Source of the DNA: Candidatus Omnitrophota bacterium
Lineage (GTDB): Bacteria; Omnitrophota; Gorgyraeia; JAFGHF01
Direction: 5' to 3'
Assembly (NCBI GenBank): GCA_016939375.1
Contig: JAFGHF010000003.1
Location: 1 to 47,771 of the forward strand
DNA length: 47,771 nucleotides
Position 1 is the first letter of the stretch. The number at the start of each line of letters is the position of its first letter. Position numbers and translations under genes: made by a program. Under the pieces are notes generated by a model. It did no database searches, was not told the origin of the DNA, and saw only the letters and a program-made list of their open reading frames with translations. Below, piece after piece: positions 24,690 through 33,364 of the stretch.

Positions 24690-25853
24690 ATGGACTACCA
24701 ATTGAATGAACAGCAGATAATGATCCGTGATTTGGCGAGACAGATTGCCCAGGAAAAAATAAGGCCTAAAGCAGCAGAATATGACGAACAGGAGAAGTTT
24801 CCTTGGGACATAATGGAAGTCTTGGCTCAAAGTGACCTCTTTGGGGTCTATATAGATGAGAAATACGGAGGTTCCGGCGGCGGGGTCATGGAATTGGCTA
24901 TTGCTACAGAAGAACTGTCCAAGGCATGTGGAGGTATTGCCGTCTGCTTTGCGGCTTCTGCCCTGGGGACTTATCCGATAATATTATTTGGCAGCGAGGA
25001 GCAAAAGCAAAAGTATCTGCCTGATTTAGCCAGCGGTAAGAAAATTGCCGCTTTCGCTCTGACAGAGGCCTCGGCCGGAAGTGATGCCAGCAATGTACAG
25101 ACTACCGCTCGCAAAGAAGGTGACCATTATGTTTTAAACGGCACCAAACAGTGGATCACTAATGGCGGGGAGGCCCAGGTCTATACGGTAGTAGCGATGA
25201 CCGATAAGAGCAAAGGCGCCCGTGGCGCCAGTACGTTTATAGTGGAAAAAGATACTCCCGGCTTTACCTTTGGCAAGAAAGAAAAGAAGCTTGGTATCCG
25301 TGCTTCCGCTACGCGAGAGCTGGTCTTTACCGATTGTAAGGTCCCTAAGGAAAACTTAATAGGCAGAGAGGGTATGGGATTTATCGTAGCCATGAAGACT
25401 TTTGACTCTTCCCGGCCTGGGGTGGCTGCCCAGGCAGTAGGTATTGCTCAAGGGGCCTTGGATTTAGCGGTGGATTATGCCCGTCAACGGGTACAATTTG
25501 GTAAGTCGATTTCTTCTTTTCAGGGTGTGCAATTTATGCTGGCTGATATGGCTACTCAGATAGAGGCTTCGCGCACACTGGTATACGCGGCCTGCAGACA
25601 TGTCGATAGCGGAGCGAAAAACGTAGCCAAGGAATCTAGCATGGCCAAGCTTTTTGCTTCTGATGTGGCGATGAAGGTGACTACGGATTGTGTACAGATA
25701 TTTGGTGGTTATGGATATATGCGCGATTATCCTATCGAGAAGTATATGCGCGATGCCAAGATCACACAGATTTATGAAGGCACCAACCAGATCCAGCGTG
25801 ACGTCATCGCTCATCACATAATCAGAGAATCAATAGCTAAAAATAGGAAGTAA
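24690..25853 (+). CDS. Acyl-CoA dehydrogenase
   Basis: From the chosen ATG the protein has 387 residues and starts MDYQLNEQQIMIRDLARQIA, the normal family start. Later landmarks are the FAD/substrate region AFALTEASAGSDASNVQT, QWITNGGEAQVYTVVAM, QFGKSISSFQGVQFMLADMAT, and QIFGGYGYMRDYPIEKYMRDAKITQIYEGTNQIQRDVI with the catalytic Glu of YEGTNQ. It oxidises acyl-CoA, or reduces enoyl-CoA when run in reverse with an Etf. In-frame starts at 24651 and 24663 would place the start inside hairpin II; AAAGGAG eight bases before 24651 keeps that option open. EtfB and ferredoxin-EtfA follow, suggesting a butyryl- or caffeyl-CoA-like complex. Confidence 0.92.
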   Translation: MDYQLNEQQIMIRDLARQIAQEKIRPKAAEYDEQEKFPWDIMEVLAQSDLFGVYIDEKYGGSGGGVMELAIATEELSKACGGIAVCFAASALGTYPIILFGSEEQKQKYLPDLASGKKIAAFALTEASAGSDASNVQTTARKEGDHYVLNGTKQWITNGGEAQVYTVVAMTDKSKGARGASTFIVEKDTPGFTFGKKEKKLGIRASATRELVFTDCKVPKENLIGREGMGFIVAMKTFDSSRPGVAAQAVGIAQGALDLAVDYARQRVQFGKSISSFQGVQFMLADMATQIEASRTLVYAACRHVDSGAKNVAKESSMAKLFASDVAMKVTTDCVQIFGGYGYMRDYPIEKYMRDAKITQIYEGTNQIQRDVIAHHIIRESIAKNRK

Positions 25854-25856
25854 TTC

Positions 25857-25921
25857 GATAACTGATAGCTGTAAACCGATAACTGTAAACTGTAAGCCAT
25901 AAGCTATTTTCTTATGGCTTA
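25857..25921 (+). repeat. Degenerate heptanucleotide repeats and hairpin before etfB
   Basis: Seven successive 7-base units run from 25857 to 25905: GATAACT, GATAGCT, GTAAACC, GATAACT, GTAAACT, GTAAGCC, ATAAGCT. They lead into a perfect 10-bp inverted repeat, AAGCCATAAG with CTTATGGCTT, just upstream of the etfB ribosome site. The hairpin has no strong T-tract and may act as an attenuator or processing site. Confidence 0.75.
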
Positions 25922-25941
25922 TTCATTTTGGAAGTGAAAAA

Positions 25942-26730
25942 ATGCATATCGTTGTCTGTATTAAACAAGTCCCTGAAAGTACTGATATAACGATAAACCC
26001 TGAGACGAACACTTTGGTCCGCGAGGGTGTCGCTAGCATTATTAATCCTTATGATATGTATGCAATAGAAGAGGCCCTGAGGATCAAAGAGAAGGCGGGC
26101 GGTAAAGTGACTGTAATCACCATGGGTCCACCGCAGGCCGAAAGCGCCTTGCGGGAAGCATTATCTATGGGCTGCGATGAGGCCGTTTTAATCAGCGATC
26201 GGGCCTTTGCCGGAAGCGATACCTGGGCTACTAGTTATACATTAGCTATGGCGATAAAAAAATTAGATAATTATGATATAATCATCTGCGGCAAACAGGC
26301 TATGGATGGTGACACTGCCCAGGTAGGGCCGGGCATCGCGGTTCAACTGGATATAGCCCAAGTCACTTTTATCAGAAAAATCGATAAGATTGACGAGAAA
26401 GCCGCGCTCGTGGAGAGGATGACAGAAGAAGGATACGAGAGAATAGAAGTCCCCTTACCCTGTCTTTTTACCGTAGTCAAGGAAATAAATGAACCGAGAC
26501 TCCCTTCGCTTAAAGGAAAGATGAAAGCAAGGAAGGCCGAGGTTATTAGCTGGAATAGTCAGGATATAGGAGCTGACCCGGAAAGGATCGGACTTAAAGG
26601 TTCTCCTACTCAAGTCATCAAGATATTTACGCCCCCGCCACGCAAAGGGGGAGAGATGATCCAAGGCGATACAGAAGAAGTAGTAGATAAGCTGACTAAT
26701 ATATTAAAGGATATAGTTGCGGGATGTTGA
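25942..26730 (+). CDS. etfB: Electron transfer flavoprotein subunit beta
   Basis: The 262-residue protein begins MHIVVCIKQVPESTDITINPETNTLVREG and has INPYDMYAIEEALRIKEK, GCDEAVLISDRAFAGSDTWATSYTLAMAI and ICGKQAMDGDTAQVGPGIA, all standard EtfB segments. EtfB binds the nucleotide or second FAD and pairs with EtfA. The SDRAFAGSDTWATSYTLA stretch resembles EtfB of electron-bifurcating complexes in fermenters, which carry an extra FAD and use NADH; this is a resemblance I recognise, not an alignment. GGAAGTG serves as its likely Shine-Dalgarno. It sits between the acyl-CoA dehydrogenase and EtfA. Confidence 0.94.
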   Translation: MHIVVCIKQVPESTDITINPETNTLVREGVASIINPYDMYAIEEALRIKEKAGGKVTVITMGPPQAESALREALSMGCDEAVLISDRAFAGSDTWATSYTLAMAIKKLDNYDIIICGKQAMDGDTAQVGPGIAVQLDIAQVTFIRKIDKIDEKAALVERMTEEGYERIEVPLPCLFTVVKEINEPRLPSLKGKMKARKAEVISWNSQDIGADPERIGLKGSPTQVIKIFTPPPRKGGEMIQGDTEEVVDKLTNILKDIVAGC

Positions 26731-26732
26731 GT

Positions 26733-26802
26733 AGCTATCAGCTATCAGCTCTCAGCTATCAGCTTAAGATTATAGCTAAAAAGCTGAAGGCTGAAAGCTC
26801 AT
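26733..26802 (+). repeat. Heptanucleotide repeats between etfB and etfA
   Basis: Units AGCTATC, AGCTATC, AGCTCTC, AGCTATC and AGCTTAA run from 26733 to 26767. After a short break, AGCTGAA, GGCTGAA and AGCTCAT follow (26782-26802). The AGCT-rich blocks can pair with each other. The end, AGCTCATTAAAAG, resembles the GTGCTCATTAA tail of the composite elements. Confidence 0.75.
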
Positions 26803-26818
26803 TAAAAGTTAGGCTAAT

Positions 26819-28036
26819 ATGAGCATAACGGTCTTGAAAGATAAGTGTACGGGTTGTAAGCTTTGCATAAAGGCATGCCCTTTTGATGCTATTACCATAA
26901 AGGATAAATGCGTAGTCATCGATTTGTCTAAATGCACCCTTTGCGGCTCCTGTGTCCAGGCTTGTAAATTTAACGCTATCGAACTCAAAAGAGATGTTTC
27001 CGCAAGCCACAGGCTTTCGGATGAACAGATCGGTCAATACAAAGATGTCTGGGTCTTTGCCGAGCAAAAAGACGGTGTTGTGCAGAGTGTAGCCTTTGAG
27101 CTTTTGGGCAAAGGAAGGGAGTTGGCGAACAAACTAGGATCAAGGCTTTGTGCCGTATATTTGGGTGAAAAGATAGACTCTCAACTAAACGAACTTTTCT
27201 GGCGCGGTGCGGATATAGTCTACGCAGTAGAATCTCCTAAATTAAAGGACTATCTTTCCGAGTCGTATAGCAAGGCTCTCACTCAGTTGATCTTGGAGCA
27301 TAAACCGGAGATAGTGCTTTGTGGGGCGACCAGCCTGGGCCGTTCTTTGATCCCCAGGGTGGCTGTAGAGATAGGCTCCGGGCTTACTGCCGATTGCACC
27401 GGATTAGATATAGATAGCGAAAAAAAGTTATTACTTCAGACACGCCCCGCTTTTGGCGGAAATATCATGGCTACTATAATCTGTCCGCATCATCGGCCCC
27501 AAATGTCTACCGTGCGACATAAAGTAATGCAGGAAGCAACGGTAGATAAATCGCTAAAAGGCCAAGTAGTAAAAAAAATCATAGATGAAGATAAGCTTAT
27601 CTCCAGGACTAGTTTGCTGGAGGTTTTAAAAGAGGTCGAGGATACGGTCAATATCACCGAGGCCAATGTGATCGTATCGGGCGGAAGAGGATTGCAAGGT
27701 CCAGAGAACTTTAAATTACTTCACGACTTGGCTGTTGTGTTAGGAGGAGCGGTAGGCGCCTCGCGTGCTGCTGTCGATAGCGATTGGATCGCTTATTCAC
27801 ATCAAGTAGGGCAGACGGGCAAGACAGTTTGCCCCAAGATATATATTGCCTGCGGTATTTCCGGACAGATACAACACTTGGCCGGAATGCAATCGTCCGA
27901 AGTCATCATCGCGATCAATAAGGACCCTTCGGCACCCATCTTTAATATCGCCACATATGGGATTGTAGGCGATCTTTTCGAGGTCATCCCCGCCTTAACC
28001 GCTAAGCTCAAACAGATCTTAGGTAAATCCCGCTAA
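26819..28036 (+). CDS. etfA: Electron transfer flavoprotein subunit alpha with N-terminal ferredoxin domain
   Basis: The 405-residue protein has a fused N-terminal bacterial ferredoxin domain of about 60 residues. Two 4Fe-4S clusters are bound by Cys10, 13, 16, 20 and Cys39, 42, 45, 49. The EtfA FAD domain follows, with VSGGRGLQGPENF, GAVGASRAAVDSDW, QVGQTGKTVCPKIYIACGISGQIQH and NKDPSAPIFNIATYGIVGD. Plain EtfA lacks the ferredoxin part. Fusions of this kind are known from CarE of the caffeyl-CoA reductase complex and related lactate dehydrogenase complexes. With the preceding acyl-CoA dehydrogenase and EtfB this reproduces the carCDE-type order, so flavin-based electron bifurcation to ferredoxin is a fair inference. 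Confidence 0.93.
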   Translation: MSITVLKDKCTGCKLCIKACPFDAITIKDKCVVIDLSKCTLCGSCVQACKFNAIELKRDVSASHRLSDEQIGQYKDVWVFAEQKDGVVQSVAFELLGKGRELANKLGSRLCAVYLGEKIDSQLNELFWRGADIVYAVESPKLKDYLSESYSKALTQLILEHKPEIVLCGATSLGRSLIPRVAVEIGSGLTADCTGLDIDSEKKLLLQTRPAFGGNIMATIICPHHRPQMSTVRHKVMQEATVDKSLKGQVVKKIIDEDKLISRTSLLEVLKEVEDTVNITEANVIVSGGRGLQGPENFKLLHDLAVVLGGAVGASRAAVDSDWIAYSHQVGQTGKTVCPKIYIACGISGQIQHLAGMQSSEVIIAINKDPSAPIFNIATYGIVGDLFEVIPALTAKLKQILGKSR

Positions 28037-28115
28037 AACCAACCCTCCCCACCGTACGAGCATTAGAAGAAACTCGAGTAAGTCCTTTATACTGTATTAT
28101 ATTTAACAATAATGC

Positions 28116-28144
28116 TTGACAAATAAATATAATTGTGGTATATT
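28116..28144 (+). promoter_or_regulatory. Sigma70-type promoter for smc
   Basis: TTGACA at 28116-28121, a 17-nt spacer and TATATT at 28139-28144 lie about 33 nt before the smc ATG. TAGGAG forms the ribosome site. Confidence 0.7.
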
Positions 28145-28176
28145 TATGATAAATTGAGCCTAAATTAGGAGTTTTA

Positions 28177-31100
28177 ATGTTTTTTAAGAGCTTAGAGTTA
28201 TACGGATTTAAGTCTTTTGCCGAGAAGACAAAGCTGGATTTTCAGGCAGGAGTGACTGCGGTAGTCGGACCCAACGGATGCGGCAAATCCAATATTTCCG
28301 ATGCCATCAGATGGGTTTTAGGAGAACAATCGGTACGCAATCTGCGTGGTTCCAGGATGGAAGATGTGATCTTTCACGGCGCTGACAACATCTCGGCGGT
28401 AGGTTTTGCCGAGGTCTCTCTTACAATAGCAAATCAAAACAACTTCCTGCCTTTAGAATACGATGAAGTTACGCTTACCCGCCGGATATACCGTTCAGGA
28501 GAAAGTGAATATCTGATCAATAAAGTACCTGTCCGGCTCAAAGATATTTCCGAGCTACTGATGGGCACCGGTTTGGGCGTACCATCATATTCTTTGATAG
28601 AACAGGGAAAGGTGGACCGCATTCTTCATTCTCACCCTGAGGAGAGAAGGGAAATATTTGAAGAGGCGGCGGGTATCACCAAGTATAGGTCTAAGCGGGA
28701 AGAAGCTTTGAGAAAACTAGAGCGCACAAATGAAAATCTACAGCGCATTGGCGATATAATCGTGGAAGTCAAGCGGCAGATAAAATCAATGGAACGCCAG
28801 GTCAATAAAGCCCGCCGTTATAAAGAAGAATTTGAAAAACTAAAAGAATATGAGCTAAAAGTCTCGCAACATCAATTTATTGATCTAAAAAAGGAAAGAC
28901 AAGAGCTAGAAAAAAGGGTCAGGCAGCTGGAGAACGAAGAAGCTACATCGGGCCTGCAGATGAATTCTACCGCCCATTCTTTAGAAAAGAGCAAAGAGGA
29001 ATTAGCTCAGATAGAAGAGAATATATCCGGCATTAGAGCCAAGAACTATGAGCTGGAAGCAAAGCTTAAGACCGGTCAAAACAAGAGCTCTTTGGACAAA
29101 GAGCGCATTGAAGAATTGACTAGGCGCAGCCAAGATGCGGCTATGCAGATAGATGAGCTGAAAAAGAAGATAGATACGGTTACGGAATCGGTGGAAAATG
29201 CGCAAAAGACAATAGAGGAAATAGCCAGAAATAGACAGGAAAAACTTACGCTTTTGGCGGAAAAAGAACAAAGTATCAACGATGTTGACAAAGCGATCGA
29301 AGAGGCCCACAATAAGATTTCCGGCAATAAGGCCCAAGAAGTGGAATTGATAGCGCAACATACCAGGTGCCGGAATGAACAGACCAAGCTGGCGGCCAAT
29401 CTGGGAAATCTAAATGCGCGTTTACGCCGACTGCGCCTTGAATCCGAAAAGACGCAGGAAGATATCACTAGCGTAGAAGAAAAATATCAAGCTTGCAATA
29501 AAGATCTTGAGGCCCTGGATGACCAAACAAAGAAGCTGACCAAGGAGATCTGGGATTTCAAGAGTAACTTGAACCTGCAGGTGGAAAAAAAGGAGAAGTT
29601 GCAAGAGAGGACAGAGGAGCTTTCGCACAAGATCACCTCATTGGATTCTAAGCGCCATTTTCTCCAAGAAATCACCAAGAACTACGAAGGCTTTTCCAGC
29701 GGCGTAAAGGCACTTCTTGCGGCGAAAGAAAAAGGAGAGTTTAATCTAGCAGGCTTCTGCGGGGTAGTAGCGAATCTAATCGAGGTACAACCGGAATATC
29801 AAATAGCCGTTGAGATGGCTTTGGGGGAAAAGGCCCAGGCCTTAGTAATGGAGAGTATTCAGGCAGCGGATCAGGCCATTGACTATCTACAGGCAAAAGA
29901 TGCTGGCAGGGCGCAGATCATTTGCCTGGAAAACATAGCTAGTAATGTTGTAAAGCAATTAAAACCTTCTATGTCATTAGGCCAGGTTCAAGACGTTATA
30001 AAAACAGAACCCAGGTATCAAAAACTGCTAGACTACCTTTTGGCTGATACTTATATTGTGGAAGATAAGCAGGCCGCCTACCAGGCGCTGAAGGAACAGG
30101 GGTTTGGACATTGTACGTTTGTTACGCCTAAAGGGGCGTTGATACGCGAGGCCTCTTTGATCGACGGAAGCCTTCCTAAAGATATGGACTCCAGTTTATT
30201 GGGTAGAGAAGCGAGGATTGCTGAAGTCCAAGTAGAATTAGAGAAAGCAATGCAAGAGAAAGGCGATCTGGAGAATTTGATTACTTTTCAAGATGACGAG
30301 ATCCAGGATATCAATAACAAGGTCCAGGAAAGAGAACCACAGTTGCATGCACTAAAGATAAAATTAGCCAATAGGCAGGTTGAAAAGGATAATATCGAGT
30401 CGGAAAAGACTAGGTATCAAGAGGAAACAGAGGTCCTGAAGTTAGAAACAGAAGAGACGAATGAACAGGTAGAGCAGCTACATGTTGAAGAGGACAATTT
30501 AAATCAAGAGCTACAGCGCCTAGACCAAGAGCAGGAAAAGATACAAACGGAGATCAAAGACCTACAGGGCCATGTCTCCGGACAGGAGCATTTAAGGCAG
30601 AATACACTTGTAGAGATTGCCCAGACCAAGGCGCAGCTAGAGGCTCAGGATAAAGAGGAAAAGGATGCCCGTTTAAGGCTAAAGATGATCCTTGATTCCT
30701 GTGATGAACAGAAAGCATCTAAGCAGATCCGAGAGCAGGAATTGGAAGAAAATCAAAAGAAGATAGAACAGCTTACAGAGGAGATAACTCAGCTTGAATC
30801 AGAACAAAGAGAGCTGGGCCAAACAAAGCTAAATATAGAAAAAGAACTTGATCAGGCTCTGCATAAGCGCCTTGACCTTTCTGGAGGTATTGACGCGCTA
30901 GAGAAAAAGGTGAAAGAACAACAAAAGGCCTTAGATGTGCTGAGGGAGAATAAATCAAGCATACAGATCAAGCTCACGGAGACGTCCTACAAACAGAGCT
31001 CTCTTGGCGATAAAATGCAGCAGAGTTATCAGGTAGACCTTTCAGCGACATTGGAGGATGCCGTTGAGCTCTCGCCCTTAGAGGATAATATTTTTGAGGA

Positions 31101-31770
31101 GATAGTCCACCTTAAATCTAGGTTGGAGGGTATTGGGCCGGTCAATCTGGTAGCTATAGAGGAAAACGATCAATTACAACAGCGCTATGATTTTCTGATC
31201 TCACAACAGGAAGACCTTATTCAAGCACAAGAGTCTTTGCGCAAGGCTATTACCCAAATAAACCGTACGGCACGGGAGATGTTTGCCCAGACTTTTCAGC
31301 AGATCCAGCAGAGCTTTAAAGATTATTTCCGTATTTTATTTGGCGGGGGAGATGCCAGGCTTATACTTCTCGATGACAATAATATTCTAGAAAGCGGCAT
31401 AGAAATAGTCGTTCGTCCCCCGGGGAAAAAGCTGCAAAATATTTCGTTGCTTTCCGGAGGAGAAAAGGCGCTTACAGCAATTTCCCTTTTGTTCGCGGTC
31501 TTCAAAGTCAAGCCCAGCCCGTTTTGTATCCTTGATGAAGTGGATGCGCCCTTAGACGAAGCCAACATAGACCGCTTTACTAATCTTTTATCCGAATTTA
31601 TAAAGACTTCCCAGTTTATAATCGTGACTCACAACAAAAAGACGATGAATATGGCTGATATAATGTATGGTATTACCATGCAGACTTCGGGAATTTCCAA
31701 GATTGTCTCTGTAAGATTTACAGACCAGAAGAAGGAAACAATTGAAGAGGTTGCCGGAATAGAGGGTTAA
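28177..31770 (+). CDS. smc: Chromosome segregation protein SMC
   Basis: The 1197-residue protein has the complete SMC plan. The N-terminal ATPase half starts MFFKSLELYGFKSFAEKT with Walker A GPNGCGKS at 31-38. Long coiled coils flank a hinge at about 505-670 (FSSGVKALL, AVEMALGEKAQALV). The C-terminal half has the ABC signature LSGGE at 1092-1096 and Walker B FCILDEVDAPLDEAN at about 1116-1130. SMC compacts and segregates the chromosome with ScpA and ScpB, which are not encoded nearby. TAGGAG precedes the ATG. Its stop overlaps by 4 nt the stop of the convergent diguanylate cyclase, so no terminator separates them. Confidence 0.97.
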   Translation: MFFKSLELYGFKSFAEKTKLDFQAGVTAVVGPNGCGKSNISDAIRWVLGEQSVRNLRGSRMEDVIFHGADNISAVGFAEVSLTIANQNNFLPLEYDEVTLTRRIYRSGESEYLINKVPVRLKDISELLMGTGLGVPSYSLIEQGKVDRILHSHPEERREIFEEAAGITKYRSKREEALRKLERTNENLQRIGDIIVEVKRQIKSMERQVNKARRYKEEFEKLKEYELKVSQHQFIDLKKERQELEKRVRQLENEEATSGLQMNSTAHSLEKSKEELAQIEENISGIRAKNYELEAKLKTGQNKSSLDKERIEELTRRSQDAAMQIDELKKKIDTVTESVENAQKTIEEIARNRQEKLTLLAEKEQSINDVDKAIEEAHNKISGNKAQEVELIAQHTRCRNEQTKLAANLGNLNARLRRLRLESEKTQEDITSVEEKYQACNKDLEALDDQTKKLTKEIWDFKSNLNLQVEKKEKLQERTEELSHKITSLDSKRHFLQEITKNYEGFSSGVKALLAAKEKGEFNLAGFCGVVANLIEVQPEYQIAVEMALGEKAQALVMESIQAADQAIDYLQAKDAGRAQIICLENIASNVVKQLKPSMSLGQVQDVIKTEPRYQKLLDYLLADTYIVEDKQAAYQALKEQGFGHCTFVTPKGALIREASLIDGSLPKDMDSSLLGREARIAEVQVELEKAMQEKGDLENLITFQDDEIQDINNKVQEREPQLHALKIKLANRQVEKDNIESEKTRYQEETEVLKLETEETNEQVEQLHVEEDNLNQELQRLDQEQEKIQTEIKDLQGHVSGQEHLRQNTLVEIAQTKAQLEAQDKEEKDARLRLKMILDSCDEQKASKQIREQELEENQKKIEQLTEEITQLESEQRELGQTKLNIEKELDQALHKRLDLSGGIDALEKKVKEQQKALDVLRENKSSIQIKLTETSYKQSSLGDKMQQSYQVDLSATLEDAVELSPLEDNIFEEIVHLKSRLEGIGPVNLVAIEENDQLQQRYDFLISQQEDLIQAQESLRKAITQINRTAREMFAQTFQQIQQSFKDYFRILFGGGDARLILLDDNNILESGIEIVVRPPGKKLQNISLLSGGEKALTAISLLFAVFKVKPSPFCILDEVDAPLDEANIDRFTNLLSEFIKTSQFIIVTHNKKTMNMADIMYGITMQTSGISKIVSVRFTDQKKETIEEVAGIEG

Positions 31771-32966
31771 CCCGCTGTTTTTTGTTCCATGCCTTGCGAG
31801 TATAAGTGAGTCCTGTTTTTTCCTGCCGCTTTAGCCTGATATAATGCCGCGTCAGCCTTGAGAATCAGCTTATCTTTGTTTTTAGCGTCATATGGATATG
31901 AGGCCAATCCCAGACTGATTGTCAATTTTTTATGGGGTAGGATTTTTTCTCCTGAAAAGAAGGTGTCTTCCACTGCCTGTCTGAGTCTTTCTGCTAAGCC
32001 CCAGGCAGATTCCTTGTGCGTATCAGGCAACACGATCGCGAACTCTTCTCCTCCGTATCTGGCTACTATATCCGCAGAACGGCAGGTCTTTTTGAACAAC
32101 TTTGATAGCGTGACGAGCACTTCGTCTCCGGCAGGATGGCCAAAGGTATCATTGAGCTTCTTGAAGTTGTCTATGTCGATCATGATCAGAGAGACAGGTT
32201 TCTTTATTCTTGAGGCCCGTTTTATTTCTTTGCTCAACAGGTATTGGAATCGACCATGATTGATTAAATTGGTCAAGGAGTCAGAATGAGAAAGACTGAC
32301 CGTTTTTTCGTAAAGATGAGAGTTCTCTATGGCTAGACCGGCTTGGTTGGCAAACATGGTCAAGATCCTGATGTCGTCCTTGGTAATAGGCTCTTTGGTG
32401 AACAAATTGTCTACCAAAATAAGCCCGATGGTCTTTTCTTTGGCTCTTAATGGCACAGTAACGAAATGTTCAGTCTTTAATAGAGAGCAGATAGGATCCT
32501 TGACTTTCTTGCTTACTTCGTCAGTAGTTATTTCAAAAGTCATGCTTTCCAGTACAGTGAGAGCGAGGATTCCGGCGCTTTCTTTTAAGGGGATCTTTAT
32601 TGATTTAACTAGCTTGTCTAGGCGCCCGCTTTTTCTTTTAGCCAGGTGTTTGGAAGCCCTTACAAGGTCGCCGAGAGTGGTTTTTTCTGCCTCGATCTTT
32701 TTCCAGATCTTGTCAGCCTCTTCAGCAGTGTCAGGGCCGATGCCCATCTTACCCTCAAGGGTCCTTTTACGTTCATTGACCAAAAAGAGCATGGCCCGAT
32801 TAAAACCCAACCCTTCATGAGAGGTGACGCAGGTAAGGATAATATAGAGCACTTCATTGAGCTTAAGGGTGATGCGCATCAAATTGCTTATTTCATAAAA
32901 CATCCAAAGCTCTGCCCGGGCACGTTCCAGGTGTTTTTGTAGTTGCTGCAGCTTTTTGTTTTCCAT
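31767..32966 (-). CDS. GAF-domain diguanylate cyclase
   Basis: The 399-residue protein begins with a short coiled-coil stretch, followed by a GAF-like sensor domain at about 28-225 (KTIGLILVDNLFTKEPITKDDIRILTMFANQAGLAIENSHLY). The GGDEF domain lies at about 235-390. The active-site motif is GGEEF at 305-309, and the inhibitory I-site RSAD at 296-299 lies exactly five residues upstream, so product feedback is expected. It makes cyclic di-GMP from two GTP. No membrane helix or signal peptide is visible, so a cytoplasmic ligand or partner is likely. It is the only clear minus-strand gene here. A GEMM-like leader lies 5.3 kb away on the other strand. Confidence 0.92.
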   Translation of the reverse strand: MENKKLQQLQKHLERARAELWMFYEISNLMRITLKLNEVLYIILTCVTSHEGLGFNRAMLFLVNERKRTLEGKMGIGPDTAEEADKIWKKIEAEKTTLGDLVRASKHLAKRKSGRLDKLVKSIKIPLKESAGILALTVLESMTFEITTDEVSKKVKDPICSLLKTEHFVTVPLRAKEKTIGLILVDNLFTKEPITKDDIRILTMFANQAGLAIENSHLYEKTVSLSHSDSLTNLINHGRFQYLLSKEIKRASRIKKPVSLIMIDIDNFKKLNDTFGHPAGDEVLVTLSKLFKKTCRSADIVARYGGEEFAIVLPDTHKESAWGLAERLRQAVEDTFFSGEKILPHKKLTISLGLASYPYDAKNKDKLILKADAALYQAKAAGKNRTHLYSQGMEQKTAG

Positions 32967-32977
32967 AGCAAAAGCAA

Positions 32978-33004
32978 TTTATAACAAAATATAGCCCTTG
33001 TCAA
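32978..33004 (-). promoter_or_regulatory. Possible promoter for the diguanylate cyclase
   Basis: On the minus strand TTGACA (complement of 32999-33004) is followed after 15 nt by TATAAA (complement of 32978-32983). The spacer is short for a sigma70 promoter and the transcript leader would be only a few bases long. Confidence 0.4.
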
Positions 33005-33036
33005 GCAATGTTTTTCTTAAACGGAATTGAAATAGC

Positions 33037-33064
33037 TTGACAAAAACAAAGGATATGCTATAAT
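33037..33064 (+). promoter_or_regulatory. Sigma70-type promoter of the riboflavin operon
   Basis: TTGACA at 33037-33042, a 16-nt spacer and TATAAT at 33059-33064 lie just before the FMN riboswitch, so the aptamer would begin near the transcript 5' end. Confidence 0.8.
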
Positions 33065-33070
33065 ATGCAC

Positions 33071-33291
33071 CGTCTTCGGGGCAGGGTGCCCTGCCGGCCA
33101 TATCTAATATGGGCAGGCAGGAATTCCCGACCGGCGGTTAACCCCGTTAGAAATAAGATGCCAGAGGCATTTGTTATGTTTTGGGCATTGATTTCTAACT
33201 GGGTGAAAGCCCGCGAATCCTTAGAGATTATTAGGATAGAACCGATGAAATCCCGGTGCCGATAGTAAAAGTCTAGATGGAAGAGGACGCG
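33071..33291 (+). promoter_or_regulatory. FMN riboswitch (RFN element)
   Basis: The conserved RFN blocks appear in order: TCTTCGGGGCAGGGTG, AATTCCCGACCGGCGG, AAAGCCCGCGAA, GATGAAATCCCGGTGCCGA, and AGTCTAGATGGAAGAGGA. The aptamer binds flavin mononucleotide and lowers riboflavin gene expression. Two arms are expanded. About 30 extra bases follow GGGTG, and one stem is extended by GTTAGAAAT pairing with ATTTCTAAC around a long loop. It lies between a strong promoter and a terminator placed just before ribBA, so control is probably by premature termination. Confidence 0.95.
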
Positions 33292-33328
33292 ATAATCGAG
33301 ATAATCAATTTAATGGTGAAGATTTATG

Positions 33329-33360
33329 CCCCCGAAGATATATATTCGGGGGTTATTTTT
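33329..33360 (+). terminator. Regulated terminator of the FMN riboswitch
   Basis: CCCCCGAA (33329-33336) pairs with TTCGGGGG (33345-33352) and is followed by TTATTTTTT. It ends only a few bases before the ribBA ATG, leaving no clear Shine-Dalgarno outside the hairpin. Confidence 0.88.
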
Positions 33361-33364
33361 TGCG

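Noticed and set aside
33326-33364. Upstream start of ribBA
   Set aside because: This stretch is the riboswitch terminator hairpin, so it cannot be the normal translation start.
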